A stretch of 64,000 nt of DNA from Hyperoplus lanceolatus. Its lineage: Eukaryota > Chordata > Actinopteri > Uranoscopiformes > Ammodytidae. The position numbers and the translations under genes were made by a program. Below the pieces are notes generated by a model. That model was not told the DNA's origin. It made no database searches and saw nothing but the letters and a program-made list of their open reading frames with translations. Where the stretch lies: contig CM049400.1 in the NCBI GenBank assembly GCA_026929865.2, positions 18,303,001 through 18,367,000 on the forward strand, written 5' to 3'. Numbering within the stretch: the stretch's first letter is position 1; every line of letters starts with the position of its first letter. Shown piece after piece: positions 34,515-45,345 of this stretch.

Positions 34515-35886
34515 TTCTTGTCTGGCTCTGAAGGAAGGCGGTCGCATTTTCTCTTCCCTCCCGACCCTTATCTATCCTGCTCTGCTCTCTGTCTCGTGTT
34601 GTCTCTGTCGATCCTGAGCCTCTCTGTACATCCACATCCGAAAACCTAAATTATGGATCTGATTAACTGGGGTCTCTCTGCAATTGACCAAATTTTCTCA
34701 ACGAGAAAAGGTGGCAAAGGAGATGCCACTTGCCCTGATGGAACCTTTACTGTTGGATACACCTGGGATGGGTGGAGTGGCTGGAACCAGATGTGTCTAG
34801 CAATACTCTCCATTGAGGACGCCGAAGATATCTACACTATTGGGCTTCTGGTATCAGGGTTCCTGCTGATTGGAGTTGGCGGATTCCTGATTTACCGCAA
34901 CGGTAATAAGGCGTTGGCAGCAAATCGGGCAATAGCACAGCTGCCCGTTTTGAGGGTTTTGCCAGGCCTTAATGCACAGACTCAAGTGATAAGAGAAGTG
35001 AATCGCAAGCTGGAAGTGATTCCTGGACTTATTCGGAAAGTTGATTCGATCATGGATGCCATTAACGGGCTGCAAGCACTTGGATTTAGGCCATTGGATT
35101 TCGGAGGATAATATGGGACCAGTGACTCTCAAGACAGGCTTCATTCCAGCGCCTAGTCTCAACCAAAACATATCACAATCTCACAATTCGGCTCCCTGCA
35201 ACGTCCTTGGCGGCGGTGCAATCTCTTCTCTCTCCGGGATGTTTATGTAAAGAGACGCTCTACCCCCACAGTCCCTCACCTACTCTCCTGTGAACTCTAT
35301 CTGTGACCGGGCCACGAGGCCGTCTCCAAGGCTGCAGACTGCCACTACGTCTGGACAGAGATAGCTTCATGGAACACACACACACACGTAAACACATAGC
35401 ACACACATCCTGACCACTCAAGCCTTCCTGACTCCTCCCCCTCTCCCTCCCGTCGCAGCACGGACCGCTGCGGGCGGGGCGCCTGTCGGCTGCGTACGCC
35501 CCCTAGCGCCTGAGTTGTGACACCTACCGTCCCATGAACCCTTAACCCATTCCTCTGTGCTTATCGACGTGTCTATTTGTCTGTGGCGTTATCTTGTTGT
35601 TGCTTACTATTACAAGGTGGTTTTTGTACTAATCACACACTTGCACCTACTAAGGAGCTAGTGTGAGAGAAGCATTTTCTTTAACCTGTCTTTCCCTGAT
35701 GTTCTCTTTATCCTTCCTACTTTATGGGGCGCAGCGCACGCTGCCGACTCTTCAGTGTATCCCTCCTGTCTCCCATGTTTGTTTATTGTCACTCAATGTC
35801 TCTTGGTGGGGTATAACTGTAAAAAGATTATCGTTGTTTTGGTACAATGACAAAATAAACCATCTTGAATCTTGAATCCTGAATCT
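34515..35886 (+). mobile_element. 1.37-kb retroposon with (CTTGAAT)n tail, one ORF
   Basis: A perfect 7-bp duplication TAATCAT (34508-34514 and 35887-35893) brackets the insertion inside the right terminal repeat of the Tc1 element. The right end is a tandem tail CTTGAAT-CTTGAAT-CCTGAAT-CTT preceded by GACAAAATAAACCAT, the form of L2/CR1-type LINE or SINE 3' ends. There is no reverse transcriptase or endonuclease. The 5' part (34515-34652) is pyrimidine-rich and leads to a single intact ORF (34653-35111). This fits a non-autonomous retroposon mobilised by a LINE, but one that carries its own protein. Confidence 0.85.
34653..35111 (+). CDS. Small predicted single-pass membrane protein of a retroposon, function unknown
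   Basis: The frame encodes 152 residues and starts at an ATG with A at -3 and G at +4, a good translation context. The N-terminal 58 residues contain two cysteines (27 and 48) and an aromatic stretch, VGYTWDGWSGWNQMC. Residues about 59-81 (IYTIGLLVSGFLLIGVGGFL) form one clear transmembrane segment, followed by YRNGNK, a basic stop-transfer sequence. The C-terminal 65 residues (QLPVLRVLPGLNAQTQVIRE, then IREVNRKLEVIPGLIRKVDS) look helical with spaced hydrophobics, possibly a coiled coil or amphipathic helix. There is no signal peptide. I have a sense that similar ORFs recur in fish genomes as hypothetical proteins, but I recognise no named family. It is intact while its host Tc1 gene is broken. 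Confidence 0.72.
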   Translation: MDLINWGLSAIDQIFSTRKGGKGDATCPDGTFTVGYTWDGWSGWNQMCLAILSIEDAEDIYTIGLLVSGFLLIGVGGFLIYRNGNKALAANRAIAQLPVLRVLPGLNAQTQVIREVNRKLEVIPGLIRKVDSIMDAINGLQALGFRPLDFGG

Positions 35887-36963
35887 TAATCATGATGTCA
35901 GATCAGCATCTTGATGTGGCACACCTGTGAGGTGGGATGGATTATCTCAGCAAAGCAGAAGTGCTCACTATCACACATTTAGACAGATTTGTGAACAATG
36001 TTTGAGAGAAATGGTAATATTGTGTATCTGGAATGAATTTTAGATCTTTAAGTCCATCTCATGAAAAATGGGAGCAAAAACAAAAGTGTTGCGTTTATAT
36101 TTTTGTTGAGTGTACATCTGTAGCTATGGCAAAACTACAAACTAATGAAAATATATTTTTTCTTCGATTATTAAATAAGATAGGCTACTAATAAGTTCAG
36201 TATAGCCCTTGCTCAAGAAGCAATGAGTTCTGAGTGATACTGTGTGCTTTTTGAAATATAATGGACAGGAAACAAACAGCAGCAGAGGCAACTTACAGTA
36301 GGCTATTCCTGTCTATTATAGTGTACATAAACACTGGAGATGTAATAGACCTACTGCTGCATGTACCATGACTGCTTGCATAACTACACACTGTCAACAA
36401 CAAACAAATACTATTCAGTTTCCAACACACCGTACAGTTTCCCCGTCTGCTTTTCACACAGGGGCTGTCACCGACAGACTCACAGATCTAAATGTTAGCA
36501 TAAAGCTAACGGTTAAGCTAGCGGACGCTAACTACTTTATCCAGCGGCATTATCTCGTTTCAGTCGGCGTTGGTTATTATAGGAGGGATAAATCAAAGCA
36601 CATTACACACATTGAACTCATAAACGGACAGATTTGTTTCTAAATAGGACTACTTACATTTCCAGAGGAGAAATGGTGTCTCTCAGTCTTCCAGGCACAA
36701 TCTCCTCCACACTCCAGTATAACGGCAGATCACACTGGATTGTCAACCTTTGCTGGGCATAGCCTAACAAAAAAGGAAGTAAATCCATTCAGCCCCGGTC
36801 TGCTTCGAGGCTGGGGTGTGATGGTAACTTGAGGATGAGCTGCAGCTTGCTTATACTCTGTTGTTGCATTAGCACGTGCAGTTCCAGGTGTGTGTGGTTA
36901 CCAACGGGGGCGTCTTGATTTGCCAATCAACTGCCGAGTTTCTGGCGAGCTTTCCCGTGGGAG

Positions 36964-37538
36964 TAGCCTGGTCCAACCAGACCATCGTACTTCATTTCAT
37001 TTGTACAGCAGGTCTGGAAGTGCTGTAATTGGCAAACGTTCACTCACTTGGAGGCGGGTGTCTGTCGAAGTTTAAAACTTTTGGATCTGCCCAGTGCCAC
37101 TCTGGATTAGCCAACCAATCGCATCACGTTTGGTCGTCACGTGTGTCATGAGCCGGCTTTTGACGGTGCGTTCCAGTTGGACAGGGAACTCGGAAATTTC
37201 CGACTTACTAACAGTAACTTATTAGAGCCTAACGGTTATTTGGACGAGAAAGGTTTTAGGCGTCCATACTTTCACGAGCAGATGCACTGGAACACAGACA
37301 GGTCGGAACTAGAAACTACCAAGTCGGAAATCTCCTTCTTCCGAGTATAAAGGAACGCAGCATTCAACTGAAACTGGAGCGCGACTTCGACATCATCGTT
37401 CTCATCCACTCGCTCTGTTCGCTGATGGATGATTGTAGATTCTCCGGTAAAACTGGGAAATGCACTGTACACCCATACTGACTACTGAAGGGAAAATGAA
37501 ATTTGGCCGGAAGTAGGCGGGCGGGCGGAGCCAGGCTA
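36964..37538. mobile_element. 575-bp MITE, TAGCCTGG ends, 9-bp target duplication
   Basis: Alignment with copy A shows foreign DNA in GTTTCTGG...GGGAGTATTTATG. The insert starts TAGCCTGGTCCAACC and ends GGCGGAGCCAGGCTA, with short inverted ends TAGCCTGG/CCAGGCTA. CCGTGGGAG is duplicated on both sides (36955-36963, 37539-37547). Nine bp would fit a Mutator-like element; an 8-bp hAT duplication with a chance match is also possible. No coding capacity is recognised. Confidence 0.72.
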
Positions 37539-38537
37539 CCGTGGGAGTATTTATGTTAATGAAAACCGACCAATTTCGTCATCAGTCGGTGTTTTTTGGA
37601 ACAGACCTTCAAATCCCCCCTTTTCGAAATAAGCATCCCAGAAGAAACTGACATATTTGTCTTTTTGAAGCTTGTGTGTGCTGGTAGGGACCCCAATAAC
37701 CTAAAAAGTGTTTCCAAACACCGGCAATGTTTGTTTTTTCATAATATGTCCCATTTAAATGACTTGGAGCAGGTTAAAGGATAATCTTTTCTTAAATGAA
37801 GCTTCAAAGCACTTTTTAATGGCTCGCCAACCCTATGCTCATTTATTAAAGAGGACCTATTATGCTACTTTTCTGGTCTTAATTTCTTGTTTTACACTGC
37901 TATAGAGCAACCTGACACGAATCACATCACAAAAAACGATGTAGATTTTCGGGAAGCTCTTTCTCTTATTTTGGCGATCCAGCACATCCTGTCAACACTT
38001 GAGTGTGTGTGCTTCGGCTCCCTCCGCCTGTGCTTCGGCCATCTCCGCTACCCTCCCCCCCTCCTGCAAACCCCACTCCGTTGGGATTGGTTACCTTCCT
38101 TCCGGAACACTTTCAGTGGCGGGAAGCGCGAGCATGGACCTATAAGGGCGCGAGGCAGACGCGAACAGGGAAGTGACAGCATTACCATACATGGAAACAT
38201 CCGCGTGGTGACGTCTCAAATTTTTATGCAACGTCACAAATTATGAAAGGCTAGACCGCTTTGAACACGTAACTTCTCCACTGTGTTTAGTGGTCTGCGC
38301 AGACACCCCAGACGGTCAGCAGGGAATACGTCGAAATGCATGTTTTCATTTTTTTTTCATTTTCATTTAACTTTTATTTATCCTCGAGAGACCAGTTGAG
38401 GGGTGACCCTCATTTTCAATGACGTCGAGTCAAAACAAATTCAAAACAACAATACATACAAAACAAACAAAACAATTGAAACATTTACAAAGTGGTGAAG
38501 AGTGGCAGCAATTAAAAGGAATAAAGTACAATATAGC

Positions 38538-40509
38538 CTAATTAAAACAGTTACAAGTAGAGTTTGGCAGATCCAAGATAGTCTGTTTAAATTGGCCAAA
38601 GGATATGAATGTATTTAGTTTAATTTGTTGCTGTAAGTTATTCCAGGAGTCAGGGGCACTGAAGCTAAAAGCTGTCTTTCCCAGCTCAGACCGGGCTTGT
38701 GGGACATAAAGCATAAGCATGTCAGTGGAGCGGGTTTGATAAAGCCCATCTGAAATGTGCAGCATTTCAGTTAAATAACGAGGAAGCTTCCCGGTCAAGG
38801 CTTTGTAAATAAAAATGTGCCAATGTGCGTCACGTCTCTCTGGGAGGACAACCCAACCTTTTCATATAAGAGACAATGGTGTGTATCATAAGCATCTCCT
38901 GTGATGAATCTTAAAGCAGAGTGAAAAACAGAGTCTAGGAGTTTAAGACATGAATGTGATGCATGCCGGTAGACCACATCACCGTAATCAAGGACAGACA
39001 TGAAAACTGCCTCAATAATCCTTTTCCTACTAAATAAAGGGAAGGTGGTTTTATTCCTATAAAAATAGCCAATTTTTTGTCGTAGTCGACAAACAAGATT
39101 GTTTATATGAAAATGAAAAGTGAGTTTATCATCTAACCAGATGCCGAGATATTTATACTCTGTGACTCTTTCAATTAAAAATCCATTCTTTGTAAACATA
39201 TTAAAATCATTAAAATGTGTAGTTTTTGCTCTGGGGAAACACATATATTTGGTTTTGTCTGTATTAAGAACAAGCCTGAGGTCCACTAGACAGTCCTGCA
39301 GGGTGTTAAAAGAGCTTTGTAGGTTCTGAATAGATTGGTGCACCGAATCGGAAATGCAATACAGTACTGTGTCGTCAGCGTATAGATGGGCGTGACAGTT
39401 TTTTAGCGATGAAACAATGTTATTTATATAAATTGTGAAAAGAACTGGACCTAGAATTGAGCCCTGTGGGACACCATTTGTAACAGTTAAAAACTCAGAC
39501 TGGTATCTTCCCAGTTTAACTGACTGCTGTCTATCAGAGAGATAGTCCCTAAACCAGCTACATGCAGATTGATCAAAGCCAATGTCATGCAGCCTCTGTA
39601 AAAGCAAATGGTGGTCAACAGTATCAAAGGCCTTTGAAAGATCAATAAAAAGTGCTGCACAGTGCTTTTTCTTGTCTAATGCTGTAATAATGTTGTCTAC
39701 AACCAAAGTCACAGCAGAGACAGTACTGTGGCCTGCCCTAAAACCAGATTGGAATGGGCTCAAAATGGAAGCACTAGTTAGAAATGTTTTTAACTGATTA
39801 TTAATAAGTGATTCTAGAATTTTTGCGAGGCATGGGAGTTTGGAAATTGGCCTGTAGTTATTAAGATTATTCTTGTCACCACCCTTATGTAAAGGAATTA
39901 CATGAGCTTTTTTCCAAATTTTAGGAACTATTCCAGAGGAGATGGAAAGATTAAAAATATGGGTAATTTGTTTTGATATTATATGTGTAGAGAGCTTGAT
40001 TGAAAAGGGGTCCAAATTGTCCTCTCCCATGTACTTCTTGGGGTTGATGGCGAGGAGTGCATCTACAACAACACTTGTGGGAAGAAGATCAAGGCTGAAA
40101 AGAGGAGTTTGAGAGACAGGCGGTACGTTACTACTGGTAGAAGGCCTATATCCTCCATTCTGAAAGAGTTGACCAGCAGCTACAAAATGTTTATTAAAAG
40201 CTAAGCCAATCTCTTTTTGATCATTGAGAGTGCGACCATTTAATTTGATCTGAGTGGGAACTGTGCTAGAATTGTTTTTATTATAGTTCACAGCTTTCCA
40301 AAATAGTGCAGGGTTAGAGTAGCAGTTTGAGATTAATTCAAGGTAGTATTCAGATTTGGCTTTCCTGACCATAGCTGTGCATTTATTCCTAAGGTGTCTA
40401 AAAGTTGTCCAATTGGTATTATCTCCAGAGCGTCTAGCTACAGACCATGCTTTATTTCTCTCGGAAAATAAATCAGATAGTTCACTTGTAAACCAAGGGT
40501 TTGATCTAT
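38538..40509 (-). pseudogene. LINE reverse transcriptase, frameshifted
   Basis: This reads RNA into DNA at the nicked target. The frame, open from about 40509, has NPWFTSELSDLF, then FWKAVNYNKN, LNNYRPISKLPCLAKILE (RT motif 1 region), FQSGFRAGHST, ALFIDLSKAFDTVDH (motif A aspartate), NGVPQGSILGPVLF (motif B) and HLYADDTVLYC (motif C, catalytic DD). It continues with KYLGIWLDDKLTF (motif E region). Around 38830 a frameshift moves the reading to KALTGKLPRYLTEM and AFSFSAPDSWNNLQQ, the conserved C-terminal part, ending at 38538. A second frameshift at an A7 run near 40510 separates it from the endonuclease. Confidence 0.92.
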
Positions 40510-41681
40510 TTTTTTAGGGGCGCATGCTTGTTTATAAGTGAGGTGAAAGTATTGATGAAATGGTCTAAAGCTAACTCAACATCCGAAATTTGCGTAGTCA
40601 GTTGAATGTCACTATTATGGAGATCACTTAAAAAGGCTTGCTCATTAAAACCTTTAAAATTACGCTTAATTATGATTTTAGGTTGAGATCTTTTTAAATG
40701 AATACTTCTGATACAGGCCACTGGGCAGTGATCACTAATCCCAAGCTCAAAGACACCAGCTGAGGCTATTTTATTTATTTTATTTGATAAGATTAAATCT
40801 ATTAAAGTTGATTTTGCTGGGTTTTTTAGATTAGGTCTTGTGGGCTCAGTTATTAATTGTGTAAGATTAATGTTGCTACAGATTTCTTTGAAAGATTCAG
40901 AGGCACCAGAAAGCCAGTCAACGTTAAAATCACCCATCACAATTACCTCTCTATTTACATAACTGGAGAGCATATGTGCTAGATCGTTTAAGGAGCTAGT
41001 TACAGCTGAAGGGGGCCTGTACACACCAATTACAACAAAACAATCATTTGATGATAAAGATAATTCTAGCGCGATAAATTCAAAGCAATTTGGAACAGAG
41101 ACAGCAAGTAAAAGTGTTACAGAATAACAGGATTTAACATATACAGCTACTCCCCCACCCCTAGTGTTTCTGTCTATTCTGAATAAGTTATAATCATTTA
41201 TTTCCACAATAGAGTCATCAGTACTCTTCTTTAACCAGGATTCAGTCAGAATCAAAACATCTGGGTCTGCCTGGGACACTAAAATCTTTACGTGGTCTAA
41301 TTTATCATGCTGCAATAAACTTCTAATATTTAAATGTAGAAAACCCAAGCCCTTTCTTGATTTAAGAATTTGTGGTGAATTTAGCTTACAGCTAGGAAGT
41401 ATTGGAGGTGAGGGAGGACAGTCAGGTGTGATGTCCAGAGCTGGAGGAGGGTTTGCAGCACAGATGGAAGGACAATTTGAGGTGTTGATATGAGTTACCC
41501 CAGGACCCGCACTGTCAGAGACAGTGTTGTGACAGGAAGACAACATGAGCAAGGCAGGGTCATGCTGGGGAAAACATAATTTCAGGCTAAACGCAATGAA
41601 GTTAATGAAATTCTTTGTTAATCTTTCGGACCCCTTCCTGTTCAAATGCAGACCATCAGCTTTAAAGAGATCCCGCTCAGT
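40506..41681 (-). pseudogene. LINE AP endonuclease with the tail of the esterase domain upstream
   Basis: The endonuclease nicks the target DNA to prime reverse transcription. After the TAG at 41684-41682 the same frame continues with KADGLHLNRKGSERL, the DxxH block of the SGNH esterase, then a serine/proline-rich linker. The apurinic endonuclease domain follows: LGFLHLNIRSLLQHDKLDHV, LTESWLKKS, RGGGVAVYVK, GVYRPPS, VIMGDFNVDW, LIDLILSN and ISDHCPVACI (the terminal DH). It stops after HAPLKK at 40506, where a frame slip at an A7 run breaks the link to the reverse transcriptase. Confidence 0.9.
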
Positions 41682-43103
41682 CTAAAAATAGTCAAAATTG
41701 CTAATAAAACCATGGCCTGTTGCAGTGGTGAAGTTTTGCATCCATGTGTGCAAACCAAAAAGACGGCTAAAGCGCTCTGAGCTCTTGAGAAGGGTAGGAA
41801 TAGGGCCAGAGAGAACACATCTTTTACCAAGGCTTTCAACAGTGAGAATCAATGACTCAAGATCATGGTAGAGTTTGAGGGAGCGCCTGGCCATGACGTC
41901 ATTTGTGCCCGTGTGCAACAGAACAGTGTGAACAGACGGATAGAGATCAATGAAGACAGGTATCAGCTCTATAAAGTCAGTAGTGATCCCACCGGAGAGA
42001 CAGTAAGTGATGGCGCCAGGGAGATGTACATTTCTGATGATAGAGTCACCAAAAATGAGAATTTCAGGAGGCTGATTCTTACAGCCATTGTCATAGAATG
42101 ACAGTTTAGAATGTAGAGAGACATGGGAGGGGCCAGAGTTATGCAGAGCAGCAGAAGAGGGATTAACGTCACCTGCGCAGATGACGTCATCATTGAGCGT
42201 CGGGGGGAGCGCACCTAGCGGGAAAGGTCGCTGAGGGGCTGGGAGAGGAGGCCAGTTTTCTGAGAAGGATGCAGATGAAGGGGATGAGCACCTTTGATGT
42301 TTGTCCTGGGACATCAGCGGGCTGGATGGAGGGGTGCAACGCTTTCTGCATCGGGAGTTTGGGGGGATTGGCTGCTCCGAAGCGGTGCTTGAGGAAGTAG
42401 CCGGTAGCTCAGCTAACTTCTCCAGGGGAATGAAGGAGTTTGACAACGGGATGGGATCGTCTTCACATTCATCCATGCCAGGGGAAAACAAGGGGAGAGA
42501 GACCCGCCTCCCCTTTTTAGCAACGCTTGTCCAGGGGGGAAGAGGGGTATCCGATGTGCGGTGGACAGCATTGGCCGAGCTGGGATCATCCTGCTGTAGC
42601 GCTTCCACCCGGGCGAGGAGCGAGGATTGACGCTGGAGGACATCATCCAGGAGCGTCGCAATGGAGCGGAGCTCAGACTTCAGACAGGACAGCTCATGAT
42701 CCACCGGGGCGAGTGGAGGCATACTCGGACAGCAAGCGGGAGCACTGAAACAGAGGGAGGAGAACAGCAGCCAGCGAACAACCAAAAGAGAAAGACATGG
42801 AGCTACGTGCCGGGGGAGGCAGCGGAGGAGAAAAAGGTGCCGGTCTGGACACTTACTCGCCAAGGCTTCATCCAGAAGCCCACAGCGGTGTAAAGGCGAA
42901 ACAGCAAAACAGCAGCAAAGTAGCAAAACAGCAACCGAAGGCAGAGGGAGACTTACCGCCACGGCCCAGAGACTGGGCCTGGTGATTGGTGATGAACTCA
43001 GTCTCCGCTTGCGATGGCAGGACACTCCGGAGTTCCTTGCTGAGGAGTTTCTCAAACTGGCTTCAGCCAGTGGCCGAAGTGACCGTGGGGAGATTATCCA
43101 CAC
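41682..43103 (-). pseudogene. LINE ORF1 with coiled-coil and SGNH/GDSL esterase, stopped before its last catalytic block
   Basis: The open frame begins at 43103, but the first 127 residues are leucine- and cysteine-rich without motifs. The likely start is the ATG at 42722 (MPPLAPVDHELSCLKSELRS), which opens directly into a heptad-like region (LKSELRSIATLLDDVLQRQS). A serine/proline-rich middle follows. The esterase domain starts at EILIFGDSIIRNV (block I serine), with SGGITTDFIE and LLHTGTNDVM (block III GTND). TAG at 41684-41682 ends it about ten codons before the DGLH block, which follows in the same frame. Such esterases occur in CR1/L2-type ORF1 proteins and may aid membrane or lipid interaction. 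Confidence 0.82.
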
Positions 43104-43537
43104 ATTTGAGTGGAGGAATTCCCATACAGAGGTAGTGGAAGCATATAAAGTGAGTATGAAATGAAAAACCAGTCACACTCTAATGACTAGTGATAGCTCT
43201 TTGTTTGTGACAGAGGCTATAATACAAGTCCATTCACACTAGTGCTAGTTGATAATGAGGAGAGGCTGTCCTTGAAACACAGAGGAGAGATGCACAACAC
43301 TGCTTAGAGGGCTATACATTAACACTCCAAATGGGGGTAAATGTAGTCTTTGGCAAGTAAGTTATTGAGTCCACCCTTCACTTTGGCTGGTGAAAGATAT
43401 ATGTCCTCGGGATCTGTGCTGGTGCAGCGATTCTGAAGTCATTATTTGATAATTTAGTATGGTTAAGCATGACTATGAATCATCATAACAACGTTTATAG
43501 GTCATAAAAGTCAAAAAGCATCATAGGTCCTCTTTAA

Positions 43538-45337
43538 TGTTAGCTATCCTCTGACTTATAAAGTGACTGTGGGTTGAGTGGAGTGGAGTATTGAGTAAAT
43601 CCATTAAGCTTTTATTTCATCACCCTTGCTCGATATAAACAATTCAGGGAAATCTGTGAACATCAGCACAATGTCATTATCCTTTCTTTCTTTCCACATA
43701 ATGAACACAACAACTTTAGAAAACCACTTCTGCACATATAGTTTTTGTTGTATCGAAAAAGTGTATTAGGACAATAACATGATCTTGCCTAGGCAGTGTA
43801 GGACGGTTCTTGTGCAGAAAGAACCGCGAGACCTGTGCTTCAGCCATGTCTTATGGGTGTACACACTACATGTTTTCTCTTTCTCTCTTGGAAGTAGCTC
43901 CACATCACTTGAAGCTTCCTTTGTTAGCTCACAAATGTGAAACCCTATAGTTCACAGAGCTGTCAACAGATAATACAGAAAGTGGTAAAGAACAAGAGAC
44001 ACGGACGGGGAGGGAGAGAAAGAGCAGACTCAAACACCTGACATTACTTTTTTAGATGACGGCTTTCAAATTTTAACTCAGCTAAAGGGATGTGGGAAAA
44101 TAGTTTACTTAAAGGCATTCACAAGCCTACTGAAAAGAAGAAGTGAATTTGAATAATTTACATTTAAATGGTGTCTACTACATACAATGCCAACAGTAAT
44201 TATGCTGTGCATGCATGTTCCTCCTCTCTATTAAGCTCTGAGTTAGTAATAGGCTGAACTGATTGTAGCAGTAATTACCAGTATTGAAGAGTGTACAGTG
44301 TCCTGGCAGCAGTTTGTTCCCTCTGGCTATCCTGCTTAGCACTTAGAAAAATAATAAAAGAGCTGAAGGTTACAACGTGCCTCAGCTTTAAAGGATAAAA
44401 CCCCCATTTAGAAGCAGATGCTTCAGGGAAATTAAAAAACAGAGGGAGAGTTCACTGCCTGACATTGCATCATCGTCAGCCCGACAGCATAATACACAAT
44501 CGGCTTATCTTACCAGAGTTGGCATACTCCTCACAGCTACTTAAAATAAAGTGTTGGAAATAGTTCTACCTGTTCTCATAGTGTGGCTGGATTCAGGCCA
44601 AATGCCAAAATGACCTGACTCCATGATCAGGAGTTGTACTGCAAGTCAAATTGTTGAGTTATTATCAGTGTTAGCATCTTTTTTGATTAAAATTGATTAA
44701 ACATGGTAAAATAAGCCTAGATAATGTGACAAACCAACCCCAATTTATCTTCACTTAGAGATTAGACTGTTGGGATTCTTTCTACACGACTGCATCAGAG
44801 TGAAAGTATCTAGCATCGCTTTGCATGAAAGCTCAGAGGATTTCCAGTGCAACCCACGCTATACATCTCATCTCTTCAACCCATAAAGTGCAGTCCCAGT
44901 AATTACAGAACTCTAATTAAGCCAGGAGTGGCATAAAATGGGAAAGGCATGCTCCCATGACATTTTCTTCAACACGAGAAATTATATTCCATATTTATTT
45001 TCATTTTGGAGAAAATGTGTCAGGGTAATGGATATGGTGGTTTGGAGGGGCAGGGGTCCTTATGTTAGCATCCTTTGATAAATACCACACTTTATTTTGT
45101 GTGACCAACAGAACCCATTAAGAAAGATCATCTTCAGATCACAGTGGAGCACTGCAAATATATTAATCTAACTAAATACTGTGAAATTGTACAGCTTGGT
45201 CATAATGGAATTGGCAGCATGCATTAAAAGTATTTCATTAAAGGTACTCGCAAAACATCTGTCTATGAGTGTGTTATTACCTCAACAGAATCAAAAGTTC
45301 TTACATTTTCTGAGCTGCACAGCATTTGAGGTTGTGT
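43538..45337. other. Spacer, no gene recognised
   Basis: The stretch looks like ordinary single-copy DNA, with no repeats, RNA genes or domains found. Confidence 0.5.
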
Positions 45338-45345
45338 ATGGTAAG

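Larger units (their letters stand above)
33113..36112 (+). mobile_element. Tc1-like transposon, nearly intact, with a nested retroposon
   Basis: Inverted ends CACTCAACAAAAATATAAAC (33113) and GTTTATATTTTTGTTGAGTG (ending 36112) lie between TA dinucleotides (33111-33112, 36113-36114). The long terminal repeats run at least as far as GTGCACAGGTGTGCC (about 33339). Without the 1372-bp retroposon and its 7-bp duplication the element is about 1.62 kb, the normal Tc1 length. The transposase gene has only two visible lesions, so this Tc1 copy is much younger than the one at 3561. Confidence 0.95.
31834..37754. mobile_element. T2/Kolobok-like DNA transposon, copy B, with nested insertions
   Basis: TTAA (31830-31833) precedes AGGGGACATATTATGC. 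The right end ATAATATGTCCCAT is followed by TTAA at 37755-37758. It matches copy A over both ends and the interior, including the transcript-end cassette (32150-33060) and the TTAGCATAAAGCTAACGG block at about 36494. It carries a Tc1 element (33113-36112) and a 575-bp MITE (36964-37538). Without these it is about 2.3 kb. No long transposase frame remains. Confidence 0.85.
38344..43435 (-). mobile_element. L2/CR1-type LINE, nearly full length
   Basis: Read on the minus strand, the element has a 5' region (43435-42723), ORF1 with a coiled-coil and SGNH esterase, an AP endonuclease, a reverse transcriptase and a short 3' part ending in an AAATGAAAATGAAA-type tail at 38344. Length, domain order and tail fit the L2/CR1 group. 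Copy 1 of the MITE proves both insertion edges. No clear target duplication is seen. One stop and two frameshifts inactivate this copy, but few other lesions are visible. Confidence 0.88.
37850..43533. mobile_element. 600-bp T2/Kolobok-like MITE, copy 2, split by a LINE
   Basis: The left end AGAGGACCTATTATGC after TTAA (37846-37849) and the right end GCATCATAGGTCCTCT before TTAA (43534-43537) match copy 1 (26161-26760) in reverse orientation. MITE sequence runs 37850-38343 and resumes at about 43436 with AAGTCATTATTTGATAATTT. The join corresponds to ATGCATG/TAAGTCATT in copy 1. The inserted DNA is a nearly complete LINE of about 5.1 kb on the minus strand. Confidence 0.9.

Noticed and set aside
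37887-38246. 119-codon frame in the 600-bp MITE
   Set aside because: The homologous copy at 26161-26760 is not kept open over the same frame, so it is not a gene.
42982-43164. Plus-strand frame antisense to the LINE 5' region
   Set aside because: It is antisense to ORF1 and its 5' region, with no supporting motif.
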